Shown: positions 24,536 through 35,705, counted from the stretch's first letter. The stretch is 46,216 bases of DNA from Akkermansia muciniphila (GCA_945873305.1 CAMCCX010000012.1:1-46216); one strand, 5' to 3'. The notes: generated from the sequence alone by a model not told the origin. A program made the numbers and translations.

Positions 24536-25609
24536 ATGGACAACTCCGCCCCCCACCCCCCGGAGGTTCCGCCAGCGCGTCCGCGCGAGCTGACCAGACC
24601 GGCCAACGGCCTCGCTCTCACGGCGTTGATGCTCATCGGACTCTATCTGTGCTGCCGACTGGCCCTGCCGTTTCTCCCCGCCCTTTCCTGGGCGCTCGCG
24701 CTGGCGATCGTGCTCAGCCCCTTGCAGCGCAGGCTGGAATCGAAGTTGAAACGCCCCAATCTGGCGACTGCCATTTCACTTGCAGTCACCGCGGTGATCG
24801 TCGTCCTGCCCGTGATTTTCATCGCTAGCCGCTTGATCACGGAGATTTCAAAAGGAGCCGAACTCATCCAAGCCCGCGCCGCCGCCGGCACCTTGACCCA
24901 GTTCCTCCATGACTATCCGCAGCTTGCGCCGCTCGAAGGCTGGATCGAACAACAACAAATTGATCTGTCCGAAACCGTCGGCACGCTCGGCACCTGGCTG
25001 ACCACCACGGCAACCTCGTTCTTGCGCGGCTCGGTGATGCAGCTGACGGGTTTACTGCTCACTTTCTATCTGCTTTTCTATTTCCTCCGGGACCGGCACC
25101 TCGCTCTGGATTCCCTGCGATCCCTCGCTCCGCTTTCATCCACCGAGACGGACTGTCTATTCGACCGGGTCACCACCACCATCCATGCCACGGTTTACGG
25201 CACGCTGGTGGTGGCCATGATTCAAGGCACTCTTGGCGGGCTCATGTTCTGGCTCCTCGGGCTGCCCGCGCCGTTGCTCTGGGGACTTGTCATGGGACTG
25301 CTGGCCATTATTCCGCTCTTGGGCGCCTTTGTGATTTGGGTTCCCGCCGCCCTCTGGCTGGCATCCCAGGGGATGTGGGGAAAAGCCCTGGCCCTGACCG
25401 CCTGGGGAGCGATCGTGGTGGGAGGCATCGACAATTTGATCTATCCGATCCTGGTGGGAAACCGACTGCATCAACACACCATTATCGCCTTCATTTCCCT
25501 CGTGGGCGGCCTGATCTTCTTCGGCTCCTCAGGGATCATTCTCGGCCCGCTCTCCGTCACGCTCACCCTGCTGCTCCTCGAAATCTGGCACGACCGGAAA
25601 CCCGCGTGA
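24536..25609 (+). CDS. AI-2E/PerM family transporter
   Basis: Integral membrane protein of 357 residues with about seven to eight predicted TM segments. Seen: a hydrophobic N-terminal pair (about 25-60), a central soluble region (100-160), and the conserved C-terminal core with GTLGGLMFWLLGLPAPLLWGLVMG and IVVGGIDNLIYPILVGNRL, the family signature. Members include AI-2 exporters and sodium/proton antiporters, so the substrate is open. The reading frame continues without stop after its TGA (see the remnant at 25610-25786). Confidence 0.9.
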   Translation: MDNSAPHPPEVPPARPRELTRPANGLALTALMLIGLYLCCRLALPFLPALSWALALAIVLSPLQRRLESKLKRPNLATAISLAVTAVIVVLPVIFIASRLITEISKGAELIQARAAAGTLTQFLHDYPQLAPLEGWIEQQQIDLSETVGTLGTWLTTTATSFLRGSVMQLTGLLLTFYLLFYFLRDRHLALDSLRSLAPLSSTETDCLFDRVTTTIHATVYGTLVVAMIQGTLGGLMFWLLGLPAPLLWGLVMGLLAIIPLLGAFVIWVPAALWLASQGMWGKALALTAWGAIVVGGIDNLIYPILVGNRLHQHTIIAFISLVGGLIFFGSSGIILGPLSVTLTLLLLEIWHDRKPA

Positions 25610-25786
25610 ATCCCACTACAATATGACAGGCGTCCTGATCTCACCTATTTGCCTTTGGAGCTGCTTTTTTATGGATTCGGCTATGAATTGCCTCGCTATG
25701 AAAACTCAGTTTATCTTGAAGTCCGCAACGCCGACGAAGACAACAAACTGACCTATTCCCTGACGGCACCCATGCAAAACCATTGA
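25610..25786 (+). pseudogene. Probable remnant of an unrecognised gene (3' end only)
   Basis: Directly after the permease stop, and in the same frame, 58 codons stay open to a TGA at 25784-25786. The translation (…LPLELLFYGFGYELPRYENS…) has protein-like composition, rich in Tyr, Leu and acidic residues, unlike chance ORFs in this G+C-rich DNA, and the stretch is more A+T-rich than its surroundings. There is no ATG near its beginning. I read it as the end of a gene whose 5' part was lost. No family was recognised. Confidence 0.4.
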
Positions 25787-25842
25787 CGCGCCAGCCACGT
25801 TCGGCGCATTGAGAACACGCTTTTCACCAGATAGATTCCCCC

Positions 25843-26100
25843 ATGAACGACGATCTCCTCCCCGACCTGATTGCCGCTGTCGAGCAGCAGCTCGTTTCTC
25901 CGCAAACCCCCTACGTCGCAAAAGCCCACGCCCGGCTCACCAAGCTCGGGCTCAGTGACACCGAAGCCAAATCCCAGATCGCCCTCTGCCTCGGCGAGGA
26001 GATGGACCAAGTCCTGCGAAAACGGCGCGGTTTCGACGAAAAATCCTACCGCGCCAGCCTCGAAGCCCTGCCGATGCCGGACGACGAGGGCGACTCGTGA
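25843..26100 (+). CDS. Small conserved protein of unknown function, 85 aa
   Basis: Not recognised as a named family. An acidic, helical, soluble protein with no signal or membrane segment. The central AHARLTKLGLSDTEAKSQIA region looks like a helix-turn-helix-like or UBA-like helical pair, followed by EEMDQVLRKRRGFDEKSYRA. Codon use and composition match neighbouring genes, and the start ATG follows a C-rich stretch as for many genes here. It is convergent with the lipoprotein gene at 26167-27105. Confidence 0.75.
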   Translation: MNDDLLPDLIAAVEQQLVSPQTPYVAKAHARLTKLGLSDTEAKSQIALCLGEEMDQVLRKRRGFDEKSYRASLEALPMPDDEGDS

Positions 26101-26166
26101 AAAACCTCCGGAATCCCCCCCTCCTCGGGCGCACTCACATCAGGAGGATTTCGGATTCTTTTCGTT

Positions 26167-27105
26167 TCACTGGAGATTCCGCAGCTTTTTCTGCTCGGCG
26201 ATCCATGCCCGATCCTTGTCCGAGAGCGTTTCCTCCCGGGTCCGCGAGCGGGTTCCGTCGGGCTCGATGAAAGTCAGGCTGCCTTTGGAATAGGACGTGA
26301 GTTTGGCGAAAATTTTCCGCTCCTTGCGGTCCTGCCACTCCCGATAACCCTTTTTCTCGAGTCCGGCGCGCCAGCCCTTGTAAGACTCGGCGGAAACAGC
26401 CTCGGCGTGCTTCATTTGTCCCCAGAGGAAATCCGCCTCACCGCGTTTGTAGCCACGGTAGCGACCGATGACCTCCCCACTCGGGCTGAGCAGAACCAGC
26501 GATGGATAACCCATCACCTTGTAGCGCTTCTTCAACGCCGCGTTGTAATTGTTCACTGTCACCCGACGGTCTTCCGACGAACCAAGATCGAGATCAGGAT
26601 CGGAAATCTTCACGGTCGCATCGATTCGCAGGCGGACGAGCTTTTCGCTGGCCCAGTTGCCGAAGTCGTTGGTGGAGAACAATTCCTGGGTCAGGGCCTT
26701 GCACATCGGACTGCTGGCGGAATCGGTGAACCAAATGAGCAGCGGTTTGCCCTCACGCACGGATCGCAGCTTGGCGATGGTTTCGCTGTCCTCCCACGGC
26801 CCGCGTTTGGCGGAGGAAAGCAAAGTCGATAGCTCGGGAATGGCCGCGTCCGGGTCGTCGGGATTCGTGTAAACGATGTCCTCCTCCGGGGTGATATTCA
26901 GCGCCGGAGGCTTGCCGGGGACGTTTCCGCCGGCGACCACCGGGGTTCCGGAATCGGCGTTTTTCGAACGGAGCTGTGGCGGAATTCCCGTCGGCCCGAA
27001 CGGTCCCACCGGCTCTTTTTTCGCGGGCTTGTCCCCCAAACCGAGCTTGGCGCACGAACTCAGTGCAACGACGAAAACCAAGGTCCACGGAAAGAAACGC
27101 CTCAT
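26167..27105 (-). CDS. Lipoprotein with thioredoxin-like fold and SHD1-like tail
   Basis: A 312-residue predicted lipoprotein: basic start MRRFF, hydrophobic segment, lipobox ALSSC at about residues 14-18. After a Pro/Gly-rich linker, residues about 110-230 resemble a thioredoxin-like domain (KPLLIWFTDSASSPMCKALT, then MGYPSLVLLSPSGEVIGRY with the cis-Pro region), but the active site has a single Cys in place of CxxC, so disulfide exchange is doubtful. The last 60 residues (REWQDRKERKIFAKL…) resemble the SHD1 domain frequent in Planctomycetes/Verrucomicrobia. The ATG overlaps the TGA of the upstream gene by 4 bases (27102-27105), supporting this start and coupling. Confidence 0.75.
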   Translation of the reverse strand: MRRFFPWTLVFVVALSSCAKLGLGDKPAKKEPVGPFGPTGIPPQLRSKNADSGTPVVAGGNVPGKPPALNITPEEDIVYTNPDDPDAAIPELSTLLSSAKRGPWEDSETIAKLRSVREGKPLLIWFTDSASSPMCKALTQELFSTNDFGNWASEKLVRLRIDATVKISDPDLDLGSSEDRRVTVNNYNAALKKRYKVMGYPSLVLLSPSGEVIGRYRGYKRGEADFLWGQMKHAEAVSAESYKGWRAGLEKKGYREWQDRKERKIFAKLTSYSKGSLTFIEPDGTRSRTREETLSDKDRAWIAEQKKLRNLQ

Positions 27106-28154
27106 TTTTTCAACCTCACCGGAGTCCCGCAATACGGGCAACGGAACCATTTGAACAACAGGATGTGGATCGACACCGGGATCACATGGCCCAACCCGCG
27201 AATGTGGTGAGCCTTGGAGTTTTTCAGGCAAATCTTCGGCACAAACATCTTCTGGGTGCAAATCCGGCATTTCCCTTGAAGGCCCCAGATCAGATAGGCG
27301 ATTCCGAACAGCGGAAGGCTCAACGGGAACGCCAGAACCCACTTCGGAACCCAATCAAACCGCTCGGGCATTTCACTCGAAAGCAGCAACAGCAACGCCG
27401 AAATAATTCCCAGCGGCAGCATCACCGACATGACCAACGTCACCAACGCCCCGAAGCCGATCGATACCGGATGACTGTGCAGCACCCCGCGGATGTAGCG
27501 GCGGGATTGCGGGTCACGGCCGCGGTTGGTTTCCACCCGCGGCGCGCGAATCAAGGCGATCCGGTCGTCGCCATTCACCGCGATCGGCGCAAACGGCCGT
27601 GCCGTCGGGACACCCATCGCTTCGAAAGTCTTGATCCGGGAAGTATCGATTTCCTTCCGCGTCGCCGAGTTGTCGGCAATCCGCAGGTTGTTCGACGGGC
27701 CCATCGTGCGGCCGTGCTTCGGAGCCGGGATGCGTTCTTCCACTCTCACCTCCAAATCGCCGGCATAGCGGTTGAGCAAAATCGCCGGCGGGATGTCCGA
27801 CACGCCCACTTCGCGGTCCATCAGCAAGCGCGCTGGCAGCGGAATCGCAAACGGTGCGTTGTCGAGCATTACGCCCACTCTCGGCATCATCTCGTAATTG
27901 ACCGGCATCGCCACTTCCGCGCCCCGCTCATCCACCAGTCCGGTGACACTGCGGGCGGAGGCAATCCAAGCCTCGACGCTGTCCCGGTCCGGAGCACTCT
28001 CGGCGATCTGGAGAATCCTGTTTGCGCGCACGAGCTCCTTGGCCAGTCCAGCCACATCGGCCTTGGCGAGTGACTTCGCATCGGGGAAACCCGCCGCTTC
28101 GAGGAGTTCGCGCGAGGCCTCGCTGAGTTCGGGAATGGTGCTGAGATTCGTCAT
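27102..28154 (-). CDS. Membrane protein with N-terminal helical domain and C-terminal zinc ribbon
   Basis: Not a named family. It has 350 residues. Residues about 1-70 look like a helix-hairpin-helix DUF4332-type domain (IPELSEASRELLEAAGFPDAKSLA). Residues about 230-300 have two strongly hydrophobic TM segments. At the C terminus two Cys pairs, CRICTQKMFVP and CPYCGTPV, form a zinc ribbon on the cytoplasmic or luminal side. It is coupled by a 4-base overlap to the thioredoxin-like lipoprotein, suggesting that both act at the membrane together; the role is unknown. Confidence 0.75.
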   Translation of the reverse strand: MTNLSTIPELSEASRELLEAAGFPDAKSLAKADVAGLAKELVRANRILQIAESAPDRDSVEAWIASARSVTGLVDERGAEVAMPVNYEMMPRVGVMLDNAPFAIPLPARLLMDREVGVSDIPPAILLNRYAGDLEVRVEERIPAPKHGRTMGPSNNLRIADNSATRKEIDTSRIKTFEAMGVPTARPFAPIAVNGDDRIALIRAPRVETNRGRDPQSRRYIRGVLHSHPVSIGFGALVTLVMSVMLPLGIISALLLLLSSEMPERFDWVPKWVLAFPLSLPLFGIAYLIWGLQGKCRICTQKMFVPKICLKNSKAHHIRGLGHVIPVSIHILLFKWFRCPYCGTPVRLKK

Positions 28155-28206
28155 GCGTTAATTGCCACACTGCGACTCTATTCAATGAACTCCTGTTGGC
28201 AAGCGG

Positions 28207-30897
<2,691 letters not shown>

Positions 30898-31055
30898 GAG
30901 GGCGGATGGTTGCCAGAGCCCGCCAAGTTTGTCCAGTGTGGGAAAAAGGCCTTCAAAAATCGCGCCATTTCCGACCTCCTGTGCTATCTTGGTCGGTTCT
31001 CGGGATGATTTTCTTGACCCTCGTCTCCCGCCCCCAACCCCAAACCGAAAAACCG

Positions 31056-31406
31056 ATGAAACACCAATCCATGATCCTGCTGGCTTGCGCGATTCCCCTC
31101 TTCATCTACGCAACCTGGGCCCCGGACGTTCTGGCGGCAGCGCGATCTCAACCGACCGCCCCGATCCCGGGCGCCCCTGCCGTCGACTACCCTCTCGGCC
31201 TGCGCTGCGTCGTGACCGTGGATCCACTCGCCGCCTCGAAACCCGTGGTCGCCGGGACCTCCAACAAAGTCACGGGATTTGTCGCCCCGGACGTCGCCGA
31301 AGGCGTCCTCATCCGCATCGATGACGAATGGCTCGTGCTCCGCGACGGCTACCATGACGATTGGATCCCGAGAAACAAAATCATCCTGATGCACGTCTCC
31401 CGCTGA
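31056..31406 (+). CDS. Secreted small protein of unknown function, 116 aa
   Basis: Not recognised. The start MKHQSMILLACAIPLFIYATWAPDVLAAA has a signal peptide with probable cleavage after ALA. The mature part (about 85 residues) holds IDDEWLVLRDGYHDDWIPRNKIILMHVSR, which looks like an SH3-like small beta domain. The ATG at 31056 is selected because it begins the signal peptide; the frame is open upstream. It lies divergent to valS and stands alone. Confidence 0.7.
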   Translation: MKHQSMILLACAIPLFIYATWAPDVLAAARSQPTAPIPGAPAVDYPLGLRCVVTVDPLAASKPVVAGTSNKVTGFVAPDVAEGVLIRIDDEWLVLRDGYHDDWIPRNKIILMHVSR

Positions 31407-31498
31407 CCTGCATTTGATCACCAGCTCGAATGCGGGGCCGCGAGGTTTATGCATGATTGACGGGCCGATCGGATTGGCTAAATTCCGCTCCAACCCCC

Positions 31499-32821
31499 AT
31501 GGCGAATGAATCCATCACCTTTTTGTGTCCCGCTTGTGGAATCAAGCTGACAATTCCAGGGAATCTTGCGGGCATCACCGGCCCCTGTCCCTCATGCGGC
31601 ACCTTGATTCAAGCTCCTTACCCGGCCCAGCATCAAGTTGCGCCGGCCTGTCAGCCGCCATCCGAGGCGTATGCGCCGATCACCGCGCCAATTCCGGTTG
31701 CCGCAACTCCGGCTGGCCAATCACCGCCTCCAGTTCAGGCAAGTTCCCCGGCGGCACTCCGGCCTGAGCCCCGCCAGTTACCAACTCGCTCCGGCCAGGG
31801 GGAGCCCGTTGCCAAGCAAATGCCCGAGCGGAATCATTCGTCTGACACCGGCGCTCCTCTCCCCCCCCCCAGGCACAGACCCCGACGAACCCGCCTCACC
31901 CGGCTCCTGCTGCCATTGCTTTTCCTCACGACCATCGCCGCGGTGGTTTTCGGAGTTCGGACCCTTCTCAACCATCAAAAGACGGGCGCGCAATCGAACA
32001 TCCTCAAGTCCGAGCCCTTTCTACCGATTCTTCCCGAGTCATCCCAGCCGCCGAAATCTCCCGAAGTGCCGGAACAATTCATCACCCCGACTTTGCCTGT
32101 CCCTGCGCCGGCGCAGCCGTCGATCACCGAGCCGCCCCAACCGCTGCCCGGCGATCTCGAGCCCACCACGCCGGGCATGGTTGCCACCGAATTGTTGGAG
32201 AAGTTTCTTGCGGCGAAGACGCTCGCCGAGCGCTTGCCGATGATTGAAACGCAGACTCCAGCCGCGGAACTCGCCAATTCCTGTCTCGCCGGCCCCCTGC
32301 CACCGACGAGTCGCATCGAGATCGACGCCCAAGAGAGCAACGCGGTCGAGCAAGTGGTCGATTTCTATCACAACGTGGATTTCGACGCGGATGACAGGCC
32401 CATCAACCCCCAAACCATTCTCGTTAGAACCCGGGGTTCGGGCGCGCCAAAAGTCGTGATCGATCCGTTTCTCGACGCCTTCGGCGGACGTCTCGCCGCT
32501 TACGCCAAAACCCCGTCCGACAAGGCGGGCGTTTTCCAAGTCACTATTTCCGCCGTGGCGTCCTGCAACGACGAACACGTCCCTAACCGCGAGAAAAAAC
32601 TCACCCTCAAGCTCCTGCCGCGCGACAATACCAAGGAAATCGCCCGCGCCTTCTTCGGGAGACAATCCAAGATCGGCATGATGCTCGAAGACGGCACTTA
32701 CAGCCTCAGCTACGGCAAGGCGAAGGCCTGCACCGTCATGCTCCGTTGGAATGTCGAAGACCAACCCGAGTCGCCTTATCTCGAGGCGATCGACCTCAAG
32801 ACTTTGGATTGGAATCCTTGA
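31499..32821 (+). CDS. Zinc-ribbon membrane-anchored protein of unknown function
   Basis: A 440-residue protein. The N terminus has a zinc ribbon with CPACGIKLTIPG and CPSCGTLIQAP (two CPxCG pairs), followed by a long Pro/Ala-rich linker, a basic RHRPRRTRLTR patch, one TM segment at about 138-157, a second Pro-rich linker, and a C-terminal globular domain (about 235-440) without recognised homology. The topology would place the ribbon in the cytoplasm and the C-terminal domain outside. Just before the TM lies a run of ten C (31861-31870). The last 26 bases overlap the convergent rhodanese-like gene. Confidence 0.75.
   Translation: MANESITFLCPACGIKLTIPGNLAGITGPCPSCGTLIQAPYPAQHQVAPACQPPSEAYAPITAPIPVAATPAGQSPPPVQASSPAALRPEPRQLPTRSGQGEPVAKQMPERNHSSDTGAPLPPPRHRPRRTRLTRLLLPLLFLTTIAAVVFGVRTLLNHQKTGAQSNILKSEPFLPILPESSQPPKSPEVPEQFITPTLPVPAPAQPSITEPPQPLPGDLEPTTPGMVATELLEKFLAAKTLAERLPMIETQTPAAELANSCLAGPLPPTSRIEIDAQESNAVEQVVDFYHNVDFDADDRPINPQTILVRTRGSGAPKVVIDPFLDAFGGRLAAYAKTPSDKAGVFQVTISAVASCNDEHVPNREKKLTLKLLPRDNTKEIARAFFGRQSKIGMMLEDGTYSLSYGKAKACTVMLRWNVEDQPESPYLEAIDLKTLDWNP
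31861..31870 (+). repeat. Poly-C tract (10 C) inside a coding region
   Basis: Ten consecutive C encode the prolines before the TM segment of the gene at 31499-32821. A one-base slip would shift the frame and remove the membrane anchor and C-terminal domain. Confidence 0.8.
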
Positions 32822-33257
32822 TCCGCCCGGCCTCGCTCAGGGCGCGCCAGCCGCCGCGTAAAACAGAGACTTCCGCGCCAAGTTGCAGCCCACGGATTTT
32901 ATCCGCGATCTGCTGGCTCAGCCCACAGTTTTCATCGCCACAATAAACGATCACCCGCGGCGTTTCCAGGATCCGCATCGCGACCTCCGCCTCGAAAGTC
33001 TGCATGTCTTCGCCGGGATCGAGATTCCAAAGCACCGAGCCGGGAAGCCCGTTTTTCACCCAGTCCTTCCGCAAGCGCGCATCCACCCACAACACTTTCG
33101 CATCAGGAGAAATTTGTTCGAGGCACACTTCGCCGGGTTTCAAAGTGGCCAGGTCGCAGATAAGTGCCCGCCCGGGCGGCCCCTTGATCCAATAAGTCCC
33201 CCCCGCTGCCGCCAGGGAAATACCGACGACCGCCGCTAACTGCCCGAGCGCATTCAT
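32796..33257 (-). CDS. Rhodanese-like domain protein, membrane anchored
   Basis: A 153-residue protein with an N-terminal hydrophobic anchor (LGQLAAVVGISLAAAGGTYWI) and a rhodanese domain from about 45. Seen: VLWVDARLRKDWVKNGLPGSV (typical D-x-R and GxIPGA-like motif) and VIVYCGDENCGLSQQIADKI with the loop Cys, where sulfur would be bound. The start ATG overlaps the stop of the DUF1573 gene by 4 bases (33254-33257). It is the last gene of the sigma-factor operon. A role in sulfur relay or redox sensing in the periplasm is inference. Confidence 0.82.
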   Translation of the reverse strand: MNALGQLAAVVGISLAAAGGTYWIKGPPGRALICDLATLKPGEVCLEQISPDAKVLWVDARLRKDWVKNGLPGSVLWNLDPGEDMQTFEAEVAMRILETPRVIVYCGDENCGLSQQIADKIRGLQLGAEVSVLRGGWRALSEAGRIKDSNPKS

Positions 33258-33946
33258 GGCTTCACCGGGAGCTGGGGCGGCGACGGCTTGCGCATCACGG
33301 CGAACGCCTGCTGGATGCGGTGCCTCGAAATCGCGCAATCCGTCTCAATCCGGATGACGCTCATCCCCGGCGCGTCGATGGTGCGGGGCGTCACGACCAA
33401 ATCGTATTTTTTGCCTTCCTCAACGGTCTTCAACTCGCAGGCAAACGACTCGGAAGAGGACGTCAAGCCGGTCACACGGATCGGTTTGCCCTCGGCCATT
33501 TGAATTCGGATGATCTGTGGATCGGCCTTAGCACCGATGTCCCACTTCACGGTTTTCGGCTCCACTCCGACCAGCACGGGGATGTGAACCCGGACTGTTA
33601 GCCGCGTGGAAGGACTGTCCGCCGGATCGCCGTCAATCCACAGGGCCACCATTTTATCGACGGTTCCTGAAAAATTCCCCATCGCGAAAGTCGTCCGGAC
33701 GACACCGGATTCACCCGGCGCATACGTGAGCTTGCCGCCCGAAATCTCGGCTTTCAAACAGGAGCACCCCGAATCGCTTTTCGTGATGGAAGCCGGCTTG
33801 TCGCCTTTGTTCGTGAAGCTGAATTCCGTGGTCACGAGGGTTGCGTCCGCTCCGGCGTTGACCTCCTTGAGCGTCTCCGTGAATTCCAAACCTCCGGCTT
33901 GGGTGCAAACCGCGAGTGCCAGCCAGATGAAGATTCCAATTCTCAT
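33254..33946 (-). CDS. Secreted DUF1573 protein
   Basis: A 230-residue exported protein: signal peptide MRIGIFIWLALAVCTQAGG, then a DUF1573 domain with TEFSFTNKGDKPASITK and DSGCSCLKAEI, the C-S/T-C motif typical of the family, and an Ig-like beta-sandwich tail. The family is common in Bacteroidetes, Planctomycetes and Verrucomicrobia; its function is unproven. The ATG at 33946 is preferred over an upstream one because it begins the signal peptide. It lies between a secreted protein (7-base gap) and the rhodanese-like gene (4-base overlap). Confidence 0.85.
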   Translation of the reverse strand: MRIGIFIWLALAVCTQAGGLEFTETLKEVNAGADATLVTTEFSFTNKGDKPASITKSDSGCSCLKAEISGGKLTYAPGESGVVRTTFAMGNFSGTVDKMVALWIDGDPADSPSTRLTVRVHIPVLVGVEPKTVKWDIGAKADPQIIRIQMAEGKPIRVTGLTSSSESFACELKTVEEGKKYDLVVTPRTIDAPGMSVIRIETDCAISRHRIQQAFAVMRKPSPPQLPVKP

Positions 33947-33953
33947 GGCTGGA

Positions 33954-34463
33954 TTATGAACCGGGATTTTTCTCAGGCGCAAGAGCAACGCCGATGATCA
34001 AGCGCCCGCCGCGCCACTCCGGACCGAGAATGAAGAGCGGCCGGTTCCCTTCGAGCCGCGCATCCGTTTTGAGGATTTTCTTCCTGCTGAGCCACAGCTC
34101 AAGATCCAATCCCGTCGCTTGCGGGGTGGGCAGGCTGCGCGCCTCAAAGCGGACCAGCACCTCGTCCGATGGCCTCAAGGGCTGCGCCCAACTTTCATAA
34201 CTCCTCAACAATGGCTGCACGTCCTGCCCCAGCAGCCGGTAGTTTTTGAACCGAAGCCGCGCCTCGCCCCGCAGGCGTTTCTCGATCTCTTTCGCCACCG
34301 CGACCGTCTTGGCACCCGCCACCTTGGGATCGCCGTTAGTCGCGTGATAGACAGTCACACCGACCCGCCCGATGTTGGCCTTTCCCGGATCCTCCTGGGA
34401 AAAGCCGATGTTGGAGCAAAGCAGCGGAGCCGCTGCCAGAAGGAACCATCCGCGTCGTATCAT
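33954..34463 (-). CDS. Secreted protein of unknown function in the ECF sigma operon, 169 aa
   Basis: Not recognised. MIRRGWFLLAAAPLLCSNIGFSQ is a signal peptide; the mature region has VGVTVYHATNGD near the start, a basic segment KEIEKRLRGEARLRFKNYRLLG, and a beta-rich C-terminal half ending PEWRGGRLIIGVAL. Its start overlaps the stop of the anti-sigma gene by 4 bases. The position suggests a secreted target or accessory of the sigma/anti-sigma pair. Confidence 0.72.
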   Translation of the reverse strand: MIRRGWFLLAAAPLLCSNIGFSQEDPGKANIGRVGVTVYHATNGDPKVAGAKTVAVAKEIEKRLRGEARLRFKNYRLLGQDVQPLLRSYESWAQPLRPSDEVLVRFEARSLPTPQATGLDLELWLSRKKILKTDARLEGNRPLFILGPEWRGGRLIIGVALAPEKNPGS

Positions 34464-35059
34464 TGTTGGCCCTTTTCCAGTGTAGGTTCCACCTCGGTGC
34501 TCGCCGTGGAATCAATCTCGCGCTCGGCAGGCAAATAAACCGTTTCGGAAAAATCCGTGGCGTCGGGGATGGCCGCCACGCCTTTGAGGACAATGACCAT
34601 GGCGGAAGCTTCCTGACTCGCGAACCACTCGGCGTTCACCCCGTTTTCCGGCGTGTAAACCACCGGCTCGACGGGGATCGCCTTGGGAGCGCCCGCCACG
34701 TCGTATTCAGGCGTGGCTTTCGTTTTTGTTCCCACCCAGAAAGTCAGGGCCATGCCCACGCATGCGGCCACCGGCATGCACCAGGATTTCCAGGAGAAAG
34801 ATTTCACATGCGGCACAGCCACGGGAGTCTGTTCGCGAATGGCTTGCAGCACGCGGCTGTTGAAAAAGTCCGGATACGGCGGCTCCTCGGATGGGGGAAT
34901 CGCCGCGGCCATCGTCGCCCGCCAGCCGCGGATTTCCCCGCGAGCGGCTAACTGTTCCGGCCGGGTCAGCGCCCACGCTTCCACCGCGGCGTGATCTGCG
35001 CCGGCCAATTCATCGTCCAGCCACAAGGCCAGCGTTGCTTCATCGGGATTCGTATTCAT
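34460..35059 (-). CDS. Putative transmembrane anti-sigma factor
   Basis: A 199-residue single-pass protein. The first 85 residues are acidic and helical (MNTNPDEATLALWLDDELAG), like the cytoplasmic anti-sigma domain of the RskA/RseA kind; no zinc HxxxCxxC motif is present. One TM segment lies at about 93-109 (WCMPVAACVGMALTFWV), followed by an extracytoplasmic tail of about 90 residues. Its start overlaps the end of the sigma gene by 20 bases. The role is inferred from domain layout and position. Confidence 0.8.
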   Translation of the reverse strand: MNTNPDEATLALWLDDELAGADHAAVEAWALTRPEQLAARGEIRGWRATMAAAIPPSEEPPYPDFFNSRVLQAIREQTPVAVPHVKSFSWKSWCMPVAACVGMALTFWVGTKTKATPEYDVAGAPKAIPVEPVVYTPENGVNAEWFASQEASAMVIVLKGVAAIPDATDFSETVYLPAEREIDSTASTEVEPTLEKGQQ

Positions 35060-35705
35060 CTTTTAGCAATGCTTGGAGTTTCTGACGCGCGTAAAACAGA
35101 CGGCTCATCACGGTGCCCAACGTGCTCGACATCGCCTCGGCGATTTCCTTGTAGGACAGCCCCTGCACGTCTTTGAGGAGCACCACTTCCCGGTGGTCGG
35201 GAGAAAGTTTGCCGAGGGCGATCTGGATTTTCACCCGCAGCTCGCCGTTCGCCATGGTGGCGTCCGGCGACTCGCCGCCGGACGGAGTGGTGAACGAGGC
35301 GGAATCAATCCGCTCGCGCTCGAAAATCTCGTCGTTGAACTCACCGGAGCTTTCGATCTTCCGCTTCCTCGCCCAGTCGTAAACGGTGTTGTGGGCGATG
35401 CGATAGAGCCAGGTGGAAAATTTCGCCTTCGCCTCGAACTTCGGCAAGGCATGCCACGCCTTGATGAAGACCTCCTGCGAGAGGTCCCAGGCGTCGGCTT
35501 CCTGATGGATCATGTTGCGGATCATGGCGAATATCCTTCCCCGGTGCCGGGTCATAAGCTCGTCGTAAGCGCGCGTATCCCCTTTTTGCGCCAGTGCAAC
35601 CAGTCGGAAATCGTCGTCCGGATCGTTCATGATGGCATCCGGATCGACAGAACCGACGGGCTCCTGCGCGACTTTCGACGTCTCACCATGGGGTTTATTC
35701 ATCAT
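35040..35705 (-). CDS. ECF RNA polymerase sigma factor (sigma-70 family)
   Basis: Directs RNA polymerase to a specific regulon. About 221 residues. Seen: region 2 with DELMTRHRGRIFAMIRNMI and AWDLSQEVFIKAWHALPKF, ending FSTWLYRIAHNTVYDWARKRK; region 4 with LSPDHREVVLLKDVQGLSYKEIAEAM and GTVMSRLFYARQKLQALL, the DNA-binding helix-turn-helix. The start is uncertain: ATGs at 35738, 35705, 35702 and 35630 are in frame; the last would still keep region 2 intact. It is the first gene of a five-gene overlapping operon. Confidence 0.92.
   Translation of the reverse strand: MMNKPHGETSKVAQEPVGSVDPDAIMNDPDDDFRLVALAQKGDTRAYDELMTRHRGRIFAMIRNMIHQEADAWDLSQEVFIKAWHALPKFEAKAKFSTWLYRIAHNTVYDWARKRKIESSGEFNDEIFERERIDSASFTTPSGGESPDATMANGELRVKIQIALGKLSPDHREVVLLKDVQGLSYKEIAEAMSSTLGTVMSRLFYARQKLQALLKDEYESR

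Noticed and set aside
26101-26166. Terminator between the convergent 85-aa gene and the lipoprotein gene
   Set aside because: Arms CCGGAATCC and GGATTTCGG can pair, but the loop is over 30 bases and one pair mismatches.
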